64,000 bases of DNA from Saururus chinensis. Lineage: Eukaryota > Streptophyta > Magnoliopsida > Piperales > Saururaceae. Position numbers and translations under genes: made by a program. The notes beneath the pieces are model-generated. The model was not told where the DNA came from. It saw only the letters and a list, made by a program, of their open reading frames with translations, and did no database searches. Location: assembly GCA_035235625.1 (NCBI GenBank), contig CP141140.1, positions 39,055,351 through 39,119,350 of the forward strand. Direction: 5' to 3'. Positions 22,243-33,353 of the stretch are shown here, piece by piece (the first letter of the stretch is position 1; every line of letters begins with the position of its first letter).

Positions 22243-25200
22243 TGTAATATCCCTAATTTTCCTAGGTTTAGAAAATTAAATACGTGGAAAATAGGGTGTT
22301 TGACCTATTGACATTCTTAGTAAAATAACTTCCTCCCTAGATAGAATTTGTACTGAAACAAAATTCTATTAGAAAGTAGACAAATACAGGTTCAAAACGC
22401 CACCAAGAATGTGCAAATCGGAGTTCAAATGAGGGAGATACGACTGTTCGAAGTTGAGTATGTTGCATTAGGCCCGTTTACCCGATTTAGACTATTTTTT
22501 GCCCGTTTAAGTCATTCTGCGGGCCCGGATGTTTATAATTCCAAAATTAATTTTTAAGGTCCGAATTAGGTGGCCTAATTGGGGAGGATTGCCGAACTTC
22601 TAAGGACATTAGGAATCCTAATCCTCATGCTTATAAAAAGGCTTTTGAGGGCACGACTAAGGGGGATGGATTTTGGCTGATGGAGGAGAGAAGGTAGTCG
22701 GCAAAGCTCTTGCGAGACTCCGGCAAGGATCTAGTGGCGGTAGATCAACAACAAACCGGCGACAAAGGTAGGATCGTTACCATTATCTTCAAGTATAGAT
22801 TAACGAAGGTTTTATTAAATAAATCTATATGTAGCTTAATTTATGCATGAATTAGAAATTGCAGAAATTACTGTTGTTTCTCTTCTCCGCCCAAATCGGA
22901 TGTTGATTAGCCGCCGACCAGCCTACCGGTTTCTTTTCCCGGCTAGAAACACTCGCCGCAGGGCAAGTACGTCAAGGCGACCCGCCGGCAGCAGGTTCCG
23001 CTGCCGCTGTGCGGGTCAGGGTAAATAAATAAAAACATGAAGAGAAAAACAAAAAGAGGGTGGGGCTGCATAGGCCCGGCCGCGCTAGCCCTAGCTGCGC
23101 CGGCCCCATCTGCGGAGGCCTGGAAAGCGGCGGCCCTAGCCATGGCGGCGTCATCGGTGGCGGCTTCTGCTGCCTCCTCACAGTTATAATTAAAAAAAAG
23201 GGGATGTTTTGGCCAGCATCTGGCCACCAAGAGGCGGTGGGATTGATTCTATCGGTTCCGTCGTGCGCCGGCGGTCCGGAATCACTTTGACCGCCCTACC
23301 TCCATCCCGAGATGAGCGGTGCCGCCAAAGACCGCCGGTCATGGGGAAGACAACCCGTGAAACGGGTCGTCAGGCCCTGGACCGGTTCGGTTCAGGCCGG
23401 TTCATGTAAAAACAAATAAAAATAAAACCTAACTGAATCTGGTCCAATTTAGTAGGTTGTAGATGTGAATTAAATTTGAAAAAAGTGACATATGTCCATG
23501 AGCATATGCCGTGTGCCATGACCAAGATTTAGATTGAGGAAAAATCCCAGATGCTTTGAAATGACTAATTAACCCTTGTAAGTTGACGTCTAGCAAATAA
23601 TTAATAACCAAACTTTGGGGCTCTGGTTCAAGGGCCTATGAGTGTATTTAAAAATTAAGAAAAATCTCACTGATATTTTAATAATATGTATCCTAAATTT
23701 TGACCAATCGATAAGCTATGTAAAAATCTCAGTAAGTGGATATTTGACTATCTTACCTCTAGGGCTAAGGTGAGATAGTTAATTGAACTGGGGTCGGTTC
23801 AAGGGGTTTACGACCCTGTTAAATGGCAAGGAAATTTCCTCGGGTTCATAACATCAAGGTCTAAATCTTGAGATTAGTTTTGGACCCATTGAGGTTCAGG
23901 GAAGCCCTGAACAAAATGACAGAAATACCCTATGCAAATCGGCCTGTATTCACGTGGATGTTATTAACAGGCCAATGCGATATTAAAACCTTTTGAGAGG
24001 TTAAAGACTTACCTGAGAGTAGAGAGGACCATATTCAATGTTGGATAATTACCTCCTCAAGTGCATTATGATGAGTTTTTTAAGAGATTTACGAGAGCTC
24101 GAGTAATTATAATATCATTATTGATTTTGATTATTGATATCATGATCTGCTTGGACCTTTGTGGTTCTAATTGTTTATGTTATTCTTTGTTTCGATTTTT
24201 GATATTGATGTTGTGATAGTAACTTATCACTAGTTGAAGATTATTGAAAGAATAATTGTTTGGGTAGATAGCTTTGGATTGAACGAGAACACTTAATCAA
24301 GATAAAGACTAAAATACCTCATAGGGGTCTGGGACTAGTTCATATAGTAAACAAAGCCTTTGACCTGACGATAAGCCTTGGTTGATGAACCGATGGCAGT
24401 TTCAAATTTTAAACCCTAGTCTAGAAGAGACTAATAGGGTTTGGGATAGTCATTCGTATTCTTGGCTTATAGATGAGCAAGATAGGGTTCATAATGATTT
24501 CCTGAGTTGTAGCTCTATTGAGGAGTCGCTGATTTGACCATGTAGTTGCACCTCCCCATTGGAGGGAGCTCTGCCTGAGCCGGTCTCACCACAGATCTAT
24601 TGAGGATCTTTTAGTGTACACGCAATTGGATTAGTTGACATCCTGCTTGGTTGGCTTTCCCTGCCACTTCTATTCAGGTGTAGTTGTGGGCCATGCCCTT
24701 CCATTCCGGTCAGGTCCTTCTTGGGCTAGGAGGGGTAATGGTACTTCCTGGTGGATTCCAGGGGCCTGGTAGATTCTAGGGTGTTTCGTTATCATTTGTC
24801 ACTTAGGTTGACATTTGATGAGTCTGTCTGTCATTGGGATTATACAAGGATATTAATTATCGAACAATGGTTCGAGAGATAATTAATAACATTGATTAAT
24901 ATTTATTATTTAATTAGAATAAGTGGAATAATTAAAGGACTTGCATAAAATATAGGTTGCTTGAAAATACTTAAGCATTGCACGTGTGATGCTATGCTTC
25001 TTAGTATAGTGTAGTATTAGGCAGAACTACGTTTAGATTTGATCTTGTTGGAAACATTGGAGATGTTATCTGATGAGTATGTAGGCAACTAACATCAGGT
25101 AATGTTGGCCTGATCCAAAAAATATTAAATAATATTTTTGTTCTTTTGAATGTTCCTCCAAGGAGAGAAGATGTTTTGTTGCCTATTTGGTCTTATATGC

Positions 25201-25577
25201 TTGCAAGTTTTTTTAGATGGGGATGTTGCAAGATTGGGACGTTGGTGGGCATTCGAGGACGATGCTGCATTAGTGGGATCTAGTTTCTTCCTTCTGCAAT
25301 CTTCTAAGTAATTGTAATTACTTGCGTGAGAGCCAACTTTACTTGGTTGTTTATTTTTTGACAGATGACAGACTTGTACTTAGAGGGTTAACCTGCTATT
25401 TACGAAATTTGACACGTGTAATAATATCATATGTTTTGATATTCATATTTGTGAACCCCAGTTATCGCGACTTGGATATTTAATATGATGATTTATTTTG
25501 TGTTTATGAAAAAAAATTATCGTGATTTATCACGTGTCTTTTATTTAAAAAGGATTTTAAAAATTCGGGCCTTGACA
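22243..25577 (+). mobile_element. Solo LTR of family L2, 3.34 kb, perfect target duplication
   Basis: The LTR starts TGTAATATCCCTAA, ends CGGGCCTTGACA, and is flanked by TTATG on both sides (22238-22242 and 25578-25582). It is colinear with 9744-13405: the TATA box is at 22632, the GC-rich block at 22890-23400, and the block with ATTGGAGATGTTATCTGATG near 25050. It has lost some sequence relative to the other copy (327 bp shorter). No coding domain. Confidence 0.9.
22890..23400. other. GC-rich section of the second L2 LTR
   Basis: This is the counterpart of 10350-10910, with many GCCGG and CGCCGG words after the TATA box. Open frames on both strands (22943-23230, 23060-23290, 22972-23181) are due to base composition. 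Confidence 0.75.
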
Positions 25578-25943
25578 TTATGCTAGTAAACAACCAATCA
25601 AGAGTGGTGTAAAGAACCAGTTGTTTGAAGAAAAATGAGCTTTTTGAACATGTTATTGGTAAATTTGTAATCTCAGGTTTGCAAAGTTAATAGTTCACCT
25701 GAACAAAGTGTTTCATAGTTTTCCTTTGTTTGGTTTCCACGTAAAAATTCTTGTGTGTTTTTTGTTTACTTATTTGATTGCAAAATTTTCGTTAGAACAC
25801 ATAGAAATTAGGCATGTTAATTTGAACAAAATCTGTGTTTATTTTATTTAAAGGGAAAGATAAATTTGGTAACTTAATTACGAGTTAGAGGTACTTTATT
25901 TTTCTTAGCTTGTCTATGTCTCACACATAGTCCAAAACCAACA
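25578..25943 (+). mobile_element. Copia 3' LTR, right part
   Basis: The LTR continues after the insertion and ends in CCAACA at 25938-25943. The part 25660-25943 matches the reverse of 9006-9300. Its last 107 bases are included in the tandem duplication at 25837-26182. Confidence 0.65.
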
Positions 25944-26182
25944 CTATTGTGTCTACTTTAAAGTTGTGAATTCAATTATGATAATGCTCAAGACAATTCT
26001 AGAGCCCCATGTTTATTTTATTTAAAGGGAAAGATAAATTTGGTAACTTAATTACGAGTTAGAGGTACTTTATTTTTCTTAGCTTGTCTATGTCTCACAC
26101 ATAGTCCAAAACCAACACTATTGTGTCTACTTTAAAGTTGTGAATTCAATTATGATAATGCTCAAGACAATTCTAGAGCCCC
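25837..26182. repeat. 173-bp perfect tandem duplication
   Basis: 25837-26009 and 26010-26182 look identical base for base when compared by eye. Each unit joins the last 107 bases of the copia LTR to 66 bases of the adjoining virus-like sequence, so the duplication happened after these two became neighbours and is recent. Confidence 0.95.
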
Positions 26183-26271
26183 ATCTTTTGATTCATTGTC
26201 TCAATCAAAAAGAGAGAAGATTAAAGAAGAGATGGCTAAACCCTTTAATATTGAAGAATCAGAAATGGATT
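25960..26271 (+). pseudogene. Viral C-terminal-like fragment, unrecognised
   Basis: Downstream of the copia LTR a frame runs to a stop at about 26271, with text such as SFDSLSQSKREKIKEEMAKP. It is charged and repeats its start because of the tandem duplication. A short match between 25949-25977 and 27654-27682 shows that related sequence recurs within the viral region. No function can be given. Confidence 0.4.
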
Positions 26272-26625
26272 AAGACACGATTAAGAAATTTCTTGATTCT
26301 CTCTTCAATCAGATAAAGAATGAAACCAAAGAAGAATAGTATTGAGTGTGACATCCACCCAAAAAAAAAAAAAGATGCTCCATTATCTCTACCAAAGATT
26401 CTCCACCAAAGTTGATGCTAACATCCATCAAGAAGTAAACTAGAAGCCACATCAAAAGTTTCCTCAATTATGCTTTCCGTCACCTCATAGTTCCACCTTT
26501 CCATGTTATCACAATTTGTTGTTGGCCGCTGCCCAATTCAATAATGATGTTGCCCTTTCAATTATGAAATCTAACCATTTCCCAACTCAATTATGTTGCT
26601 GCCCGCCTGGACCTTCTAAGGACTC

Positions 26626-26632
26626 TATAAAT
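26626..26632 (+). promoter_or_regulatory. TATA-like box before the primer site
   Basis: CTCTATAAATTG lies 23 bases before the primer-binding site. In caulimovirids the pregenomic promoter usually lies several hundred bases before the primer site, so this may be a promoter of rearranged sequence or an LTR-type promoter. Its use is not known. Confidence 0.4.
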
Positions 26633-26654
26633 TGAAGAGCCTTCAGAGCCAAAA

Positions 26655-26668
26655 TGGTATCAGAGCCA
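26655..26668 (+). promoter_or_regulatory. Primer-binding site, initiator tRNA-Met
   Basis: TGGTATCAGAGCCA matches the complement of initiator tRNA-Met, used by Caulimoviridae and by many plant LTR retrotransposons for minus-strand priming. Given the pararetroviral domains downstream I assign it to the virus, but a copia LTR ending in GAGCCA just before it cannot be excluded. Confidence 0.8.
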
Positions 26669-26815
26669 AGTGCCAGAGAGCTCTTGCTTAGTTTGTAAAG
26701 TTTGAAGTTTTCCTTTCTAAGTGTATTTTCTTTAGAGTGCTTTGTTTATTTTTGAAGTTTGTAGTGAGTGATCTTTGTGTGTGTGCGATTGTAAGAGAAA
26801 CTGCTTCCATGTGAG

Positions 26816-26883
26816 AAGTTTATTTGCACAAGTATTACAAAATTTCATTAAGTTTATTTGCACAAGTATTACAAAATTTCATG
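26816..26883. repeat. 34-bp direct tandem repeat
   Basis: Two adjacent copies of a unit starting AAGTTTATTTGCACAAGTA (26816 and 26850) lie in the leader after the primer site. They are identical except for the last base or two. Confidence 0.9.
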
Positions 26884-26948
26884 TGAGTATTATTCTTTTC
26901 ATTTCTTTATTGCTCTAATTCCTTATATCATCGTAGCTCCTTTTAAAA

Positions 26949-27603
26949 TTACTCGTTAGCAGAGTTTACGGTGTAGTAACCATTTAGATCCTGCAATAAG
27001 TCTCTATGAAGGAGAGCCTTACTCTGAGATTTCGTAAGACCTTTCCCAATAATTTGCTTGACTTTGTTCTTATCAATGGGTGCCTTTTCCTGTGTGTCTG
27101 AGTGACTTTTGAGACTTGTTGGCCATTTTAACGGAACTGCTATTAATGAATTGAAAGATGAGCATGGAAAATATTTTTTGAGCACTCACCTTCAAGAAAA
27201 GAGAAAATAATCTTGCACAAATGAACAACATGTCAATTTAACTTCTGATTACTATATTAAAACTATAGAAAGGACTGTTTTTTAAGTAATAATATGTGAG
27301 AAAATTTTCAGCTTTTTAGTGTAAAATATCTTTCTTAAAGAAATTAAAAAAATTAATACAATCACATGCATTTGGACTTTCCAAATTGCTGTAAAATCTC
27401 TTGACTCGAAGAGGCTTAAACTCATGTGTTGATAACCTTGAGAGACTGCCGCCATCATAAAATAAAATTTTTGATTCACTTTTAGGACTTGTTGAATCTA
27501 GCCTAACAAATGGGCTTGTATTCTTCAACTCCTTTCCTGATTTTTCAATATCTTTATCAGATCCAAGATTGATTAAGATTTTACACTTAATATCAAATCC
27601 CAT
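26949..27603 (-). pseudogene. Coding-like segment on the opposite strand, unrecognised
   Basis: Two minus-strand frames, 27603-27316 (95 aa) and 27185-26949 (78 aa), have protein-like composition with text such as GGSLSRLSTHEFKPLRVKRF and SKALLHRDLLQDLNGYYTV. They lie one after the other in the same direction and opposite to the viral domains on either side. This suggests an inverted piece of the virus, or a fragment of another gene. I do not recognise the family. The frames are separated by about 130 bases. Confidence 0.4.
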
Positions 27604-27781
27604 GGCTTTGAAATGGACTACGCCTCATAAAATTTAGCCTTGATCTATTACCATGTCTACTTTAAAGTTAGGAATTCAATTACACCTAGAATCAATTTTA
27701 CCCCCTTCCCCCGAAGGGAGTTTCTCAACTTTTTCAAACAAATCTTCACAACAATTCTATTGTCCTAAAACTTCTTAAGTG

Positions 27782-28485
27782 GGAAGAAATCAAATTACCT
27801 AACACCTGGACTCTTTCTCAAAATACTCTGCCTACTCCTATTGAGGACAAAGAGGTAACTGAAAGTAATAAACATAATAATGGAGACATAGAAATACAAT
27901 TTTATGTTAGTAAACATAAGTCATTTATGTCTTCTAGGCCTTCTACCTCTTCTTTTGATCACCTAGAACAAGACAGAAAGTTTAATATAAGACCATCAGG
28001 AGTTACTTATGCCATGTATATGTATGAAGAGTCCTATGAACAATCTGAATATGATATCTTAGTTATACCAAAAGATCAAGAATTTCAATAGACAAAGAAT
28101 AGTTAAGAAAAGACTTTAATTTATAAGACAATAAAGAAAAGAAAAATGGTTCTTAGATAATTTTGATCAAGATGAAAAGGCTTCAATTAGAGAACAGTGG
28201 TATTGTCATATGAATTATGTTAAGAAAAATATATATTTCTTTAACTAGTATTAAAATGAGTATATGGATCTCTTAAGAAGTATGTGTGATGATCTACGAG
28301 AAGAAGATCATATTCTTCTAATTTTGAAAATGAATAGAACTTGGAAAACTATTGATAATAGGGAAGTTGAATCTGTTCTACTACCCTTTGAACAAATAAA
28401 ATTAGGGACAAAAGAAATCTCAGCCAGCCCCATAAAAGATACAAGCAAATTTCCTAATGAAAAAATGGCTCAAATAATTGAATAG
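27782..28485 (+). pseudogene. Viral polyprotein N-terminal-like fragments
   Basis: A frame from about 27782 to a stop at 28092 begins WEEIKLPNTWTLSQ and contains RKFNIRPSGVTYAMYMYEE. After a frameshift, about 28135-28245 encodes FLDNFDQDEKASIREQWY, and 28264-28485 is a further 73-aa frame (DDLREEDHILLILKMNRTW). The position ahead of the coat zinc knuckle suits the movement-protein/coat part of a petuvirus-like polyprotein, but no decisive motif is visible. Confidence 0.45.
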
Positions 28486-29743
28486 AATAACTATACTAAT
28501 ATGGCATTAGGAATAATAGGACAACAAAATATAAAATATATGAAAATTTTGAAGAAGCTCTAACAAGAAAAGAATCAATAATAATAAATGAATTGATATT
28601 TAAAGAACCCATAATAAAAACCAAATGTGAAAACCAAATAGATATTCTAATAAAAAAAACCACAAAAATTGATTCTAATGGTAAATATTTGGTTGTTTGG
28701 AATATTGATGGAAAAACTGAATATCAAATATTAAAATCATGTCAAGAAATGTTAATTATATGCTAATGCTTGCATAACTAATAAAAATAGTCAACCAACA
28801 ATTCCTCATATGATTATGAGATCTTTTTTGGGACAATTAAGAGGTTAGTGGGATAACTTTCTCACTCCTGAATAATGGAAACTAATTATCTAGGGCTGGA
28901 ATCCTTGATATTGAAGGACAAATGCAAGGTGAACGTAATTCTATTTAAAATCTAGTTGTTAATATTGTTAGACATTTTTCAGGAAGAAGAATTGTAATAT
29001 TTGAAAAAATCAAAGAACAATTAATCAGTCTCATATGCTCTAGCTTAACAAACTTTAGATGGTACAAAGATACTTATTTGACTAAAGTTTATCAATTAAA
29101 ATATTGTTCTAGTATGTTTAGGAACTAAAATTTATTTCTAGTTTGCCCTCTCTCTTTGTTGAAAAGGATTGTATTGTCTCAAGAAAATAGGGTAATGGAA
29201 CAATTCAATATAATACACTCCAATATGGGGATATCATTCAAACTGTCAACAAAGTAGGTGTAATCCATTATAAATTATCTTAAAATTAAAAGTCAGTCAA
29301 AACATAATAAAATGCTAGAAAGAAAAGATTTAGGAAATTTCTATTATCAATTTGGTTTACAAGATAAAGAAAAAAATCAAAAGATGTGAAAAAATATTTT
29401 AATAAAATTTTTAATAAAAGAAACACAAATCAAGCTAAACAATTCAACCAAAGAAAATAACATAAATTTTAAAGTAAAAGAAACTAAGAGAATCCCTACA
29501 TGTTTCAAATGTAAAGAAAATAGACATTATGCCAACAAATGTCCAAAAGAAATAAAAAAGGAAAATCCAACAAATAATTCTAGAATCATACCAATTAGAA
29601 TTAAAAGAGAAACTTGAAGAATACATAAATGAAATAAATTCATAAATCAAAGAAATCACTAGTTAAACTAGTTCTATATTTGAAATAAATTCTCCAAAAT
29701 GTTTTTATTGTGATAGTTTTTTTAAGAAGAAAGTATAAATGTT
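28486..29743 (+). pseudogene. Viral coat-protein-like region with zinc knuckle
   Basis: The frames are short and broken. Around 29498-29560 the plus strand encodes TCFKCKENRHYANKCPKE, an exact CX2CX4HX4C zinc knuckle, the hallmark of the coat protein of Caulimoviridae and of retroviral nucleocapsids. Upstream text is lysine- and isoleucine-rich. A second cysteine pair, CFYCDS, appears near 29700. The minus-strand frame at 29444-29659 is a shadow. Confidence 0.7.
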
Positions 29744-30433
29744 TTGACTAATTATGAACAATTTATACTTGAAATTTTAGATTCTATCGAAGACCTAGAA
29801 ACTAGGAGAAAACAATTGTTAAGAATAGTAAAATTTAGTAAAGAAAAGAATGAAGATGGAATAAGAAATTCTATTAAAAAAGGAGAACAAAATTATTTCA
29901 CTCTTAATGAACTCTTGAAGAGAATGGATAATGATAAACCAAAACCAATAACAATTGATGACTAAAAAAGAGAACAAAATGAAATGAAAATAGAAATTAA
30001 GAAATTAAAACAAAATCTTAAAATCCTTGAACTTCAAAGTGAAGATAAAAGAGAAGATACCAATGATAGAAGAAAAATAGAACTTAAAAATCATTCTAAT
30101 GCTTCTACTTCTACAGGTAAAGAAGAGATAGAAGAACAAATTGAAATTGCAAAATTTATAAATACGAGTGAAAAATATGAAAAACAAAAATGTAATGTTG
30201 AAGTTGTTGTAAATATAAAAATTTTGTACTCAAACATAAAACCCCTAATAGATTTAGATGCTGATCTAAATTATTTCAGAGAAGGTTTAGTTCCTACAAA
30301 ATATTTTGAGAAAATAACACATGGAGTTAACACCTCAACTAGTAAAAAATTAAAAGTCAATTATAAACTCTCTTTAAGTACACATATGCTTCAAAAATTC
30401 AAGCTTAAAAGTCAAACCATTCAACCTTGTTAA
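29744..30433 (+). pseudogene. Viral coiled-coil linker and aspartic protease
   Basis: The frame 29744-29965 (73 aa) is charged; 29984-30433 (149 aa) starts with a lysine- and glutamate-rich coiled-coil-like part and then gives KPLIDLDADLNYFREGLVP (about 30240-30296), corresponding to the protease block LIDTGADxNCIxEGLxPxKYFE. The catalytic D-T-G reads D-L-D, so the protease is dead. The next residues (TKYFEKITHGV) match the family as well. Confidence 0.7.
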
Positions 30434-31395
30434 AGATCTTAGCCAAGGAATAATTTTAGGTACACCCATTCTTATCAAAGTCAAACCTTTTCAAGTTCAT
30501 GGAAGTGGAATTCAAACAAAAAAATTATCTCTTCTCAATAGAATTAAGAATGCTTTAGAATATAAAGAAAAATTAATTAATGAACTTTATGAAGAGATAA
30601 AAGAAGAAAAATAAAATAAACCATAAATTCAAAACCATTCTAAGAAAACATCGAACAATTTCAAGATACCCTAGATAATGAAGTTTGTTCAAACTTTCCT
30701 TCCGCCTTTTGGCATAGGAAGAAACATGAGATCAATCTACCTTAATTAAGGATTTTGAAGAATCCAAGATCCCTATAAAACCTAGATCAATTAAAATAAG
30801 TCAAAGATTACTTGCAATCTATCAAGAAGAAACTAATGATTTTCTAAAAAGAAATTTCATAATGAAGAGTTCTTCCCATAAGAGTTGTGTTGTCTTCTAT
30901 GTTAAGAATGTCGTAGAACTTGAAAGAAGAGTACCTCACTCTATAATTAATTAAAAAGCAATAAACAAAATTCTTCAATGGATAATAAATCCAATACCTA
31001 ATAAACAAAATCTAATCAAAAGAATTTACAATGCAAAAATCTTTTCTAAATTTGATATGAAATCTGGATTTTGGAAGATTCAAATAAAAGAAGAAGATTG
31101 TTATTGCCTTTACTCTTGCATTTAGATATTATGAATAAGAATGTTACTTTTTTTAGTTTGTAAAATACTCCATCTGAATTTTAAAAAATCATGAATGAGA
31201 CTTTTAATCCTCACACAGATTTTAGTATAAAGGCTTTGTCTATATTTTCTTTTACCAACAAACTTTTTGACTCCCAAAGGTAAGTAAAATTTCTTTTTAA
31301 AGAAATAATCATAATAAATACATCATCATCAACTACCCATGTTTTACACTCATTGCAGAGAAATACAATATTTTCTCAAGAAGATTGATCAAAGA
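30434..31395 (+). pseudogene. Viral reverse transcriptase, broken
   Basis: About 30775-30905 encodes PRSIKISQRLLAIYQEETND then SCVVFYVKN, matching the N-terminal RT region (CxxEIxxLLxKxLI..SPWSCxAFYV). At about 31045-31100 the text KIFSKFDMKSGFWKIQIKEE gives the catalytic FD and KSGFWQI block typical of Caulimoviridae. Beyond this the frame is scrambled; around 31200-31260 a region that should hold the YIDD active site is frameshifted and I cannot see it. RNase H was not found. Confidence 0.75.
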
Positions 31396-32400
31396 AATGG
31401 CTAGAAAGTTTAATAAACAAAACAACCAAATAGAAGAAAGTTCGAGTAGCTCTTCATCTTTGCCAAACTATGTAGAAATTTACAAAATGAATGTGCATCT
31501 ATTCATTTGCACAAAGCTCGTAATGAAAACCTCAAGCATGTGGTAGAGAACCCTCTTTTGATCATGTAACATTAAGCTCAATAAGCCTAAGTTGAGCCTT
31601 GGTTGATAACCAAGCAAGTGTTAGAAAACACTTAGAAAACCACAAGGATTGTGGACCTCAAGAAGCTACAACTTGCAAGCAGTAGACAGCTAGCTTGGTA
31701 TGAACATCAAATTCGTCTATGTTATGGCATTGCCAAAAAGCCAAACCTTTGGAAACAACTTGACTATAGTCAGTAGTCTAAGTTTGGTATTACATACCAA
31801 CACAAAACTAGCATTCTATCATATGAATTTGCTAGACAATATTTTCAAAGATTTTAAAGGACAAAATCAACAAAACATGACAAGCCATTGGAAACTACTA
31901 GTAGAAGAATTGACTTCAAAAAATAAAAAATAAAAAATGATAGAAAGAGAACCAACTTACATTGTTTCTGCAGGAACTCTTTTTTGGAAATGGAGAAGTA
32001 GAGTTTCCAATAATATTGAACTCTTACCTATTGACAATCAAAGGAATCTATTGAAGAGAGAACCTTCAGGAACAAATGAATGGAAAAAATATGGACTTAT
32101 GAAAGAAATGTTGGTTTTATAGTGGTAGAAGAATATTGTTCAAATATACCACTGATAAAAATCAATGATCCAGATTTTGAGATTGACAAGTGGTTCGCAT
32201 TTGGATTTATCAAAGAAAATCAAATCTCTGATAGAAACTGCCTAAATGCATTCTCTTCTTTCCATCAAGAACACATTATCAAGATACTATGGCAATATAA
32301 CTACAAGACAATTGTTATAGAATGGGATAATAATCATTGTTTATCTCCTCATCATCTACTCCATATTAAGCCATTTTTATTACACCATTTGGACATGTAG
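31396..32400 (+). pseudogene. Downstream open region, possibly a second viral ORF
   Basis: Four plus-strand frames follow: a short one at 31396 (MARKFNKQNNQ then a serine run), 31700-31933, 31937-32122 (with AGTLFWKWRSRVSNNIELLP), and 32080-32400 (with INDPDFEIDKWFAFGFIKEN). The third and fourth overlap in different frames as if one frameshift split a longer protein. I recognise no domain. Some florendovirus genomes are known to have a second ORF after the polyprotein, and this is one possible identity. Confidence 0.4.
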
Positions 32401-33005
32401 GCCCATTAAGATGTGTGGGCCCCCTTCATTACACCATTTTTCTCACCTTCAAATCAACGATTGAGATTACATTTTTTAATTTGGATACATAGGGGTCACA
32501 AAAAGGAGTGGAGCCTATTGAGATTTAACAATACACTTTGATGATGTGGGTCAACCAAATTTGATGTCATTCTATTATGTAAGACCTATTCATTTAACCA
32601 AATCAATTCTGAGTGATTGATTTAGGGTTAAAATTTTGGCCAACCTTAATGAATGGTCCCCACTTATCAATTTCACATGGAACCAACCCACATTATTTAC
32701 TACCCATTCCCCTTGGTTCCATACCTGCTTTTAATGGTGATTCTATAAAAATAACCCTACAAGAATCAAAATTTGGCCAACCTTGATGAATGGTCCCCAC
32801 TTATCAATTTCATATGCAGCCAACCCACATTATTTACTACCCATTCCCCTTGGTTCCATACCCTCTTTTGATGGTGATTCTATAAAATAACCCTACAAGA
32901 AGCAACCTCACAGAAGCTTGCATGAAGTTCACCTTACGATAAGCCTATATATAAAAATTTAAAGCTCAAGTTGAATCAGCCTATAGCATAATTTAGCATG
33001 CCTCA
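32401..33005. repeat. Non-coding stretch with a 137-bp tandem duplication
   Basis: 32631-32767 and 32768-32904 are two copies of one unit (block CATTATTTACTACCCATTCC, later CTATAAAATAACCCTAC), with a few differences. Each copy contains a TATA-like word (CTATAAAA). The area may be the promoter part of the viral sequence or the flank of the next LTR. No gene seen. Confidence 0.75.
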
Positions 33006-33353
33006 TGTAATGTCCTTGATTTTTTTTGCAATTTTCTAATTGTATTTCCAATGGTGGGATTTGACCCCTTGGCACATTTGTTTTATGTATTTTACCCCAA
33101 TATTCATACCCATAGAGATGGGTGTGGAGCTTAGTCATAGATCGAGGGCCTCGACATGCCGTAGAAACTTTCAACAAAGAAGAGGGATTTAATGCATAAA
33201 ATAATGCTTTGGCATGTAGAGAGGGGTTTGAAGCATAAAAGAGGGCTTTAATGTGGGAAATGTGAGTTTGGGCATGTTTGTGGGGACTTGAACAAGTAAA
33301 ATGGTGAGTTTGGGGCAAATTTTAGAGGTGAGACATGTATAAGAAGGGGTAAG
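33006..33353 (+). mobile_element. Third L2-like LTR, segment 1 of 5
   Basis: It starts TGTAATGTCCTTGA, like the starts of the L2 LTRs (TGTAACGTC, TGTAATATC), and shares the word TTTGACCCCTTGGC with GACCCCTTGACC at 9806. It is split by the L1 solo LTR at 33354. The 119-residue minus frame at 32959-33318 crosses this start and has no domain. Confidence 0.55.

Larger units (their letters stand above)
25944..32400 (+). mobile_element. Endogenous pararetrovirus (Caulimoviridae-like), decayed
   Basis: This AT-rich region holds, in plus-strand order, a tRNA-Met primer site, a region of unknown frames, a coat-protein-like zinc knuckle, an aspartic protease, a reverse transcriptase start and a downstream open reading region. 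The order CP-PR-RT without an integrase and with the tRNA-Met site indicates a plant pararetrovirus; the protease and RT text most resembles the petuvirus/florendovirus group. Stops and frameshifts are frequent, part of the RT/RNase H is missing, and one segment (26949-27603) is coding-like on the opposite strand. It is an old broken copy and could not produce virus. Confidence 0.75.
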
